Of a stretch of DNA of 64,000 nt, positions 61,785-64,000 are shown in pieces. The notes beneath the pieces are model-generated. The model searched no databases. It worked only from the letters and a program-made list of their open reading frames with translations, and was not told where the DNA came from. Each line of letters begins with the position of its first letter. Position 1 is the stretch's first letter. The position numbers were made by a program, and so were the translations under genes. This DNA is from Paenibacillus sp. RC334 (GTDB lineage Bacteria; Bacillota; Bacilli; Paenibacillales; Paenibacillaceae), in assembly GCF_030034735.1 (NCBI RefSeq), contig NZ_CP125370.1, positions 5,441,001 through 5,505,000 of the forward strand, given 5' to 3'.

Positions 61785-63452
61785 TTATTTTTTACCAGCA
61801 GTTTCGATTTTTTTGGCAACCTCCTTCGTAATCAGCTCCTCATACTCCTTCACATCCAGCTTGTTGAATTCAGTAGTGTACTCATTCCAAATCGCCTCAA
61901 ACTGCCCCGGTGCAGACAGCACTAAACGTGGGAAATATTTGCGTTGCAGGTCGCCCTTCTTTTGCTGGAAGAGCTGCGCAGGTGAGCCTTGGGCAATCGG
62001 GATACTCCAAGCCGGATACCATGGGCGCTTGTCTGGGGCAGAAAACATTTGCGAGAAGGACTCTACACCATAGGCTTTTAGCAGCTTTTTATCTCCCTCC
62101 GTGTAGGACATACGCGCAACCTCAGGCTGCCGCCCCGGGCCAACCGAGTTACCATCAGGCAGGGAAGAACCGTTGCCATATCGCGGCCAATTGTATTCAA
62201 AATATTTGAACCCGAATGTCTCGCGGAACGCATCCTTACCAGTCTCAGTAATCTGCTTCTCAGTACGATAAAAGCGTCCCTTTTCATCTACCTCATAGGT
62301 CTCGCCCTTGATTCCCCAGTTGGATAACACCTGATTTTCATCTGTCAGCAGGTTGTCAAAAAATTGGATCATACGCACCGGGTCCTTGGCGCTAACCGTA
62401 ATTCCAATGCCCCGGTTATTAATGAATGATGGAGGATCAAGATACTGATCCTTAATATTTTGATCGTACACAACGGGCAAAGCCACATATTCCAGATCGT
62501 CATTACCTGATTGCTTGGAAGCTTCCTGAAGATTACTCAACGCCTGCCCCGCCTGCCAGCGATAATCGAAGAAGCCAAGCACCTTGCCCGAAGTCAGCTT
62601 CGCCAAATATTGATCGTAATTGTCCACAAAGGACGATTTATCGAACAGGCTCTCTGTGTTGAGCTGATTCAGCTCTTTCAGATACCGTTTAGTGATGTCC
62701 TCATCTCCGTAATCCGTGGCCTGGTGCGATTGCATATCAATAATCGTGCCGCCATCGTTTGGATAGCCTGCCAGATGCATCGGCGCGTTCGTAAAAGCAA
62801 AAAATTTATCCTGCGTTGTTAACGCCAAGTATCCGGTCAATCCTTCGCCTGCATGCTTTTTCGCATAGTTGCGAATCAGAACCACATATTCGTCGAACGT
62901 TTTAATTTTTGGATATCCCGCTTCTTTCAACACCCTGCGTTGCACCCAAAAAGCTCCCTGCTCAATATTGGGCGCGGGCAAATAATCGCCTATCACCGCA
63001 CTGAGCGGCAAAAAATAAATGTTCCCGTCCTCCGCCTTCATCAGGTTGTAATAAGGTCCGTATACGCGCTTGATATTCGGTCCATATCTGTCAATCAGGT
63101 CATTGAGGGGAATGAAAGCTCCGGCATCCAGCAGCTTATCAATCGTGCCCTCAGGTACAAGTGCGTCCGGGTAATCATTACTGGCAATGAACGTACCGAT
63201 CTTCGTGTTGGCATCCCCCACCAAATGCTCCAGCTTCCAGTTTACCCCCGTCTGATCCTCCAATATTTTGCCGATCCGCGTCTCATTCGTGTTCATGTCC
63301 TTGCCCGAGTTAGCGTTAAAATACGTAAAGGTCACCTTTTCCTTGCTATCTCCCGGCGCAGGCTCCTTGCCCGAGCTTCCTGAGCAGGCAGCGATCATAG
63401 ATGCCATCATGACCATAACTAGACTGATGATCCCGAACCTTTTGCTTGTCAT
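61785..63452 (-). CDS. Extracellular oligosaccharide-binding lipoprotein (LplA-like)
   Basis: A 555-residue lipoprotein, the large size typical of LplA/YtcQ proteins. The signal peptide ISLVMVMMASMIAAC gives a lipobox Cys near residue 23. FTYFNANSGKDMNTNETRIGKILEDQTGV and WVQRRVLKEAGYPKIKTFDEYV are typical blocks. It captures oligosaccharides for LplB/LplC. The genes for a YesM-like kinase upstream and a xylanase downstream mirror aldouronate-use clusters of Paenibacillus, so xylan fragments are the probable ligand. A cre-like site lies 92 nt upstream. Confidence 0.88.
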   Translation of the reverse strand: MTSKRFGIISLVMVMMASMIAACSGSSGKEPAPGDSKEKVTFTYFNANSGKDMNTNETRIGKILEDQTGVNWKLEHLVGDANTKIGTFIASNDYPDALVPEGTIDKLLDAGAFIPLNDLIDRYGPNIKRVYGPYYNLMKAEDGNIYFLPLSAVIGDYLPAPNIEQGAFWVQRRVLKEAGYPKIKTFDEYVVLIRNYAKKHAGEGLTGYLALTTQDKFFAFTNAPMHLAGYPNDGGTIIDMQSHQATDYGDEDITKRYLKELNQLNTESLFDKSSFVDNYDQYLAKLTSGKVLGFFDYRWQAGQALSNLQEASKQSGNDDLEYVALPVVYDQNIKDQYLDPPSFINNRGIGITVSAKDPVRMIQFFDNLLTDENQVLSNWGIKGETYEVDEKGRFYRTEKQITETGKDAFRETFGFKYFEYNWPRYGNGSSLPDGNSVGPGRQPEVARMSYTEGDKKLLKAYGVESFSQMFSAPDKRPWYPAWSIPIAQGSPAQLFQQKKGDLQRKYFPRLVLSAPGQFEAIWNEYTTEFNKLDVKEYEELITKEVAKKIETAGKK

Positions 63453-63543
63453 GTCAGACTTCCCCTTTCAGCCTCTTTTGTCGGTTGTGTGTGAACATTG
63501 TACGGACATACCTCAAGCACTGGAAATTCCGCACACTCTAAAT

Positions 63544-63569
63544 TGTAAGCACTTTCATTTTATAAAATG
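63544..63569 (-). promoter_or_regulatory. cre-like site and palindrome before the lplA-like gene
   Basis: TGAAAGTGCTTACA on the minus strand (63544-63557) fits the cre consensus except at one base. It abuts the perfect palindrome CATTTTATAAAATG (63556-63569). Catabolite repression of the xylan importer is likely. Confidence 0.5.
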
Positions 63570-63631
63570 CCGTGAATTTCGTTCACCCACCAATCTAAAG
63601 GTGTTACTTAGGAAACTAAAGGAAGCAGGCC

Positions 63632-64000
63632 TCATTTCACATCTGCCGGAATCAAAATACGAATCTCTGTCCCCTCGCCGGGTGCGCTGCAAATATCAAG
63701 CTCAAAGCGGCTTCCGTAGTAAAGCTTCAGACGATAGATGACATTCTGCAGACCGATACGCTCGCCCATTTCCTCCTGTCTGTGCATGTAACCGTACAGC
63801 CGTTGTACCTGTTCCACAGACATGCCAACTCCATCATCTCGTACCGTTAGCATCAGCCGCTCCTCCCTGTGCTCAAAATGAATCTCGATGCGCCCCCCAT
63901 GCTTCAGCGGCTCAATGCCATGAATGCTTGCATTTTCAACCAGCGTAAGCACAACCATTTTGGGAAGCAGATAGTCCAGGTCCTCGGGGCTCGCCTGCAC
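63632..64000 (-). CDS. YesM-like sensor histidine kinase, C-terminal part
   Basis: Only the last 122 codons are inside the window; the gene continues past the right edge. VVLTLVENASIHGIEPL is the N box and VRDDGVGMS the G1 box of the ATPase domain; GLQNVIYRLKLYYG and GTEIRILIP end it. The pattern GLxNVxxRLxLxYG is typical of the LytS/YesM class, which pairs with an AraC-type response regulator (YesN). Its place before the lplABC-like genes suggests it senses a sugar and switches them on. Confidence 0.88.
   Translation of the reverse strand: MQASPEDLDYLLPKMVVLTLVENASIHGIEPLKHGGRIEIHFEHREERLMLTVRDDGVGMSVEQVQRLYGYMHRQEEMGERIGLQNVIYRLKLYYGSRFELDICSAPGEGTEIRILIPADVK

Overview
The window reads as chromosomal DNA of a Paenibacillus, most likely of the P. 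polymyxa group. The evidence is moderate GC with AT-rich promoters, strong AGGAGG ribosome binding sites, some GTG and TTG starts, a Spo0E-like phosphatase, many carbohydrate ABC transporters and glycoside hydrolases, and small receptor/pro-peptide pairs of the type described in P. polymyxa. No tRNA, rRNA, CRISPR array or intact insertion sequence was seen.

Layout. 1-4.0 kb: the start of a GNAT acetyltransferase, two MFS transporters and a winged-helix/TPR regulator. 4.2-9.1 kb: pectin/hexuronate catabolism (kduI-kdgA-kduD divergent from kdgK, plus a LacI-type regulator). 9.5-14.9 kb: MATE pump, AcuI/YhdH reductase, ECF sigma factor with a DUF4179 partner. 14.9-19.0 kb: sugar ABC transporter divergent from a secreted GH5 mannanase. 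19.1-24.6 kb: a two-gene ABC exporter, an ABC-F protein behind a leader-peptide attenuator, and a PbuE-like purine efflux pump behind an adenine-class riboswitch. 24.7-33.8 kb: beta-mannan utilisation (CE7 esterase, GH130 phosphorylase, ABC importer, divergent cellobiose/mannobiose 2-epimerase and mannosylglucose phosphorylase, LacI regulator). 33.9-43.6 kb: cold-shock and stress proteins, two stalk-domain proteins, type II NADH dehydrogenase with a DUF1641 protein, HNH endonuclease, cytosolic alpha-amylase, phosphoglycerate mutase. 43.6-48.1 kb: gene-poor and rearranged, with broken small genes, a Spo0E-like protein, and remnants of two peptide quorum-sensing loci joined head to head. 48.3-57.0 kb: GH2 beta-galactosidase and LacI regulator, PepT, a soluble chemoreceptor-like protein, an apparently complete receptor/pro-peptide pair, and hxlAB. 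57.1-64.0 kb: secreted GH10 xylanase, an LplABC-type importer and the end of a YesM-like histidine kinase.

How the genes fit together. Much of the window degrades plant cell wall. Secreted mannanase and xylanase release oligosaccharides, ABC systems import them, and cytosolic phosphorylases, an epimerase, beta-galactosidase and the KDG pathway feed central metabolism. LacI-type regulators sit beside the sugar loci, and several of these loci carry CcpA (cre)-like sites.

The most unusual content is not in the large genes. It lies in small elements: hydrophobic pro-peptides that overlap the 3' ends of TPR receptor genes (one apparently intact system, one with a 5'-truncated receptor, and one 3' remnant), the ABC-F leader peptide with its terminator, the riboswitch, and several structured intergenic elements.
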